The notes under the pieces are model-generated. The model did not search any database. It was not told the origin of the DNA and saw nothing but the letters and a program-made list of their open reading frames with translations. The position numbers and the translations under genes are program-made. From positions 1 through 6,537 of the forward strand of contig QJWD01000176.1 in assembly GCA_003235465.1 (NCBI GenBank): a stretch of 6,537 nt of DNA. Reading direction: 5' to 3'. Origin of the DNA: Nitrospirota bacterium. GTDB taxonomy: Bacteria; Nitrospinota; Nitrospinia; Nitrospinales; VA-1. This document shows positions 6,496 to 6,537 of the stretch, piece by piece. The stretch's first letter is position 1. The number at the start of each line of letters is the position of its first letter.

Positions 6496-6537
6496 CAGGT
6501 GGTGTACTCGGCGTTGATCTTGACGTAATCGTATGAA
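6495..6537 (-). CDS. argJ: C-terminal end of ArgJ (glutamate N-acetyltransferase / amino-acid acetyltransferase), 5' part outside window
   Basis: Only 13 codons plus TGA are visible, reading SYDYVKINAEYTT. This closely matches the conserved C-terminus of ArgJ proteins, which end in a D-L-S-Y-[DE]-Y-V-x-I-N-A-x-Y-x-T pattern. ArgJ transfers the acetyl group from N-acetylornithine to glutamate in the cyclic arginine pathway, and in some species also makes N-acetylglutamate from acetyl-CoA. The call rests on a short but distinctive tail recalled from the family; the upstream sequence would settle it. It is on the same strand as def, 119 bases upstream. Confidence 0.7.
   Translation of the reverse strand, partial: SYDYVKINAEYTT

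Overview
The window is GC-rich, densely packed bacterial chromosome. Two consecutive genes for ADP-heptose synthesis (gmhA, hldE) point to a Gram-negative organism with a heptose-containing lipopolysaccharide core. The formyl-methionine genes def and fmt confirm a bacterial source. Protein style and gene mix would suit a deltaproteobacterial or Nitrospinota-like lineage, but that is an impression; no marker here fixes the taxon. No mobile element, CRISPR array, tRNA or rRNA is visible.

Layout. Bases 2-973 on the plus strand hold the C-terminal part of a sodium-coupled transporter of the neurotransmitter:sodium symporter (NSS/SNF) family. After a 156-base convergent gap, everything else is on the minus strand. 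Read in transcription order from the right edge, it is: the last codons of argJ (arginine biosynthesis), a 119-base gap with a plausible promoter, then a tight six-gene run def - fmt - UDP-glucuronate decarboxylase (uxs-type) - radC - gmhA - hldE. Junctions in the run are a 4-base ATGA overlap (def/fmt), 7 bases (fmt/uxs), 12 bases (uxs/radC), 59 bases with a hairpin (radC/gmhA), and direct abutment TGA-ATG (gmhA/hldE). This strongly suggests one operon.

How the genes fit together. Def and Fmt remove and add the formyl group at protein N-termini. The decarboxylase makes UDP-xylose from UDP-glucuronate. GmhA isomerises sedoheptulose 7-phosphate, and HldE phosphorylates the product and later adenylylates it, towards ADP-heptose. 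RadC is a JAMM-type protein of unsettled role lying between the two sugar modules. The operon thus joins a translation housekeeping pair to an envelope-sugar supply module.

I do not see a clearly undescribed system. The points most worth a second look are a plus-strand intrinsic terminator built into the 3' end of the opposing hldE gene, a HEMEH rather than HExDH metal motif in peptide deformylase, the mixed operon content, and a perfect hairpin in the one wide gap inside the operon.
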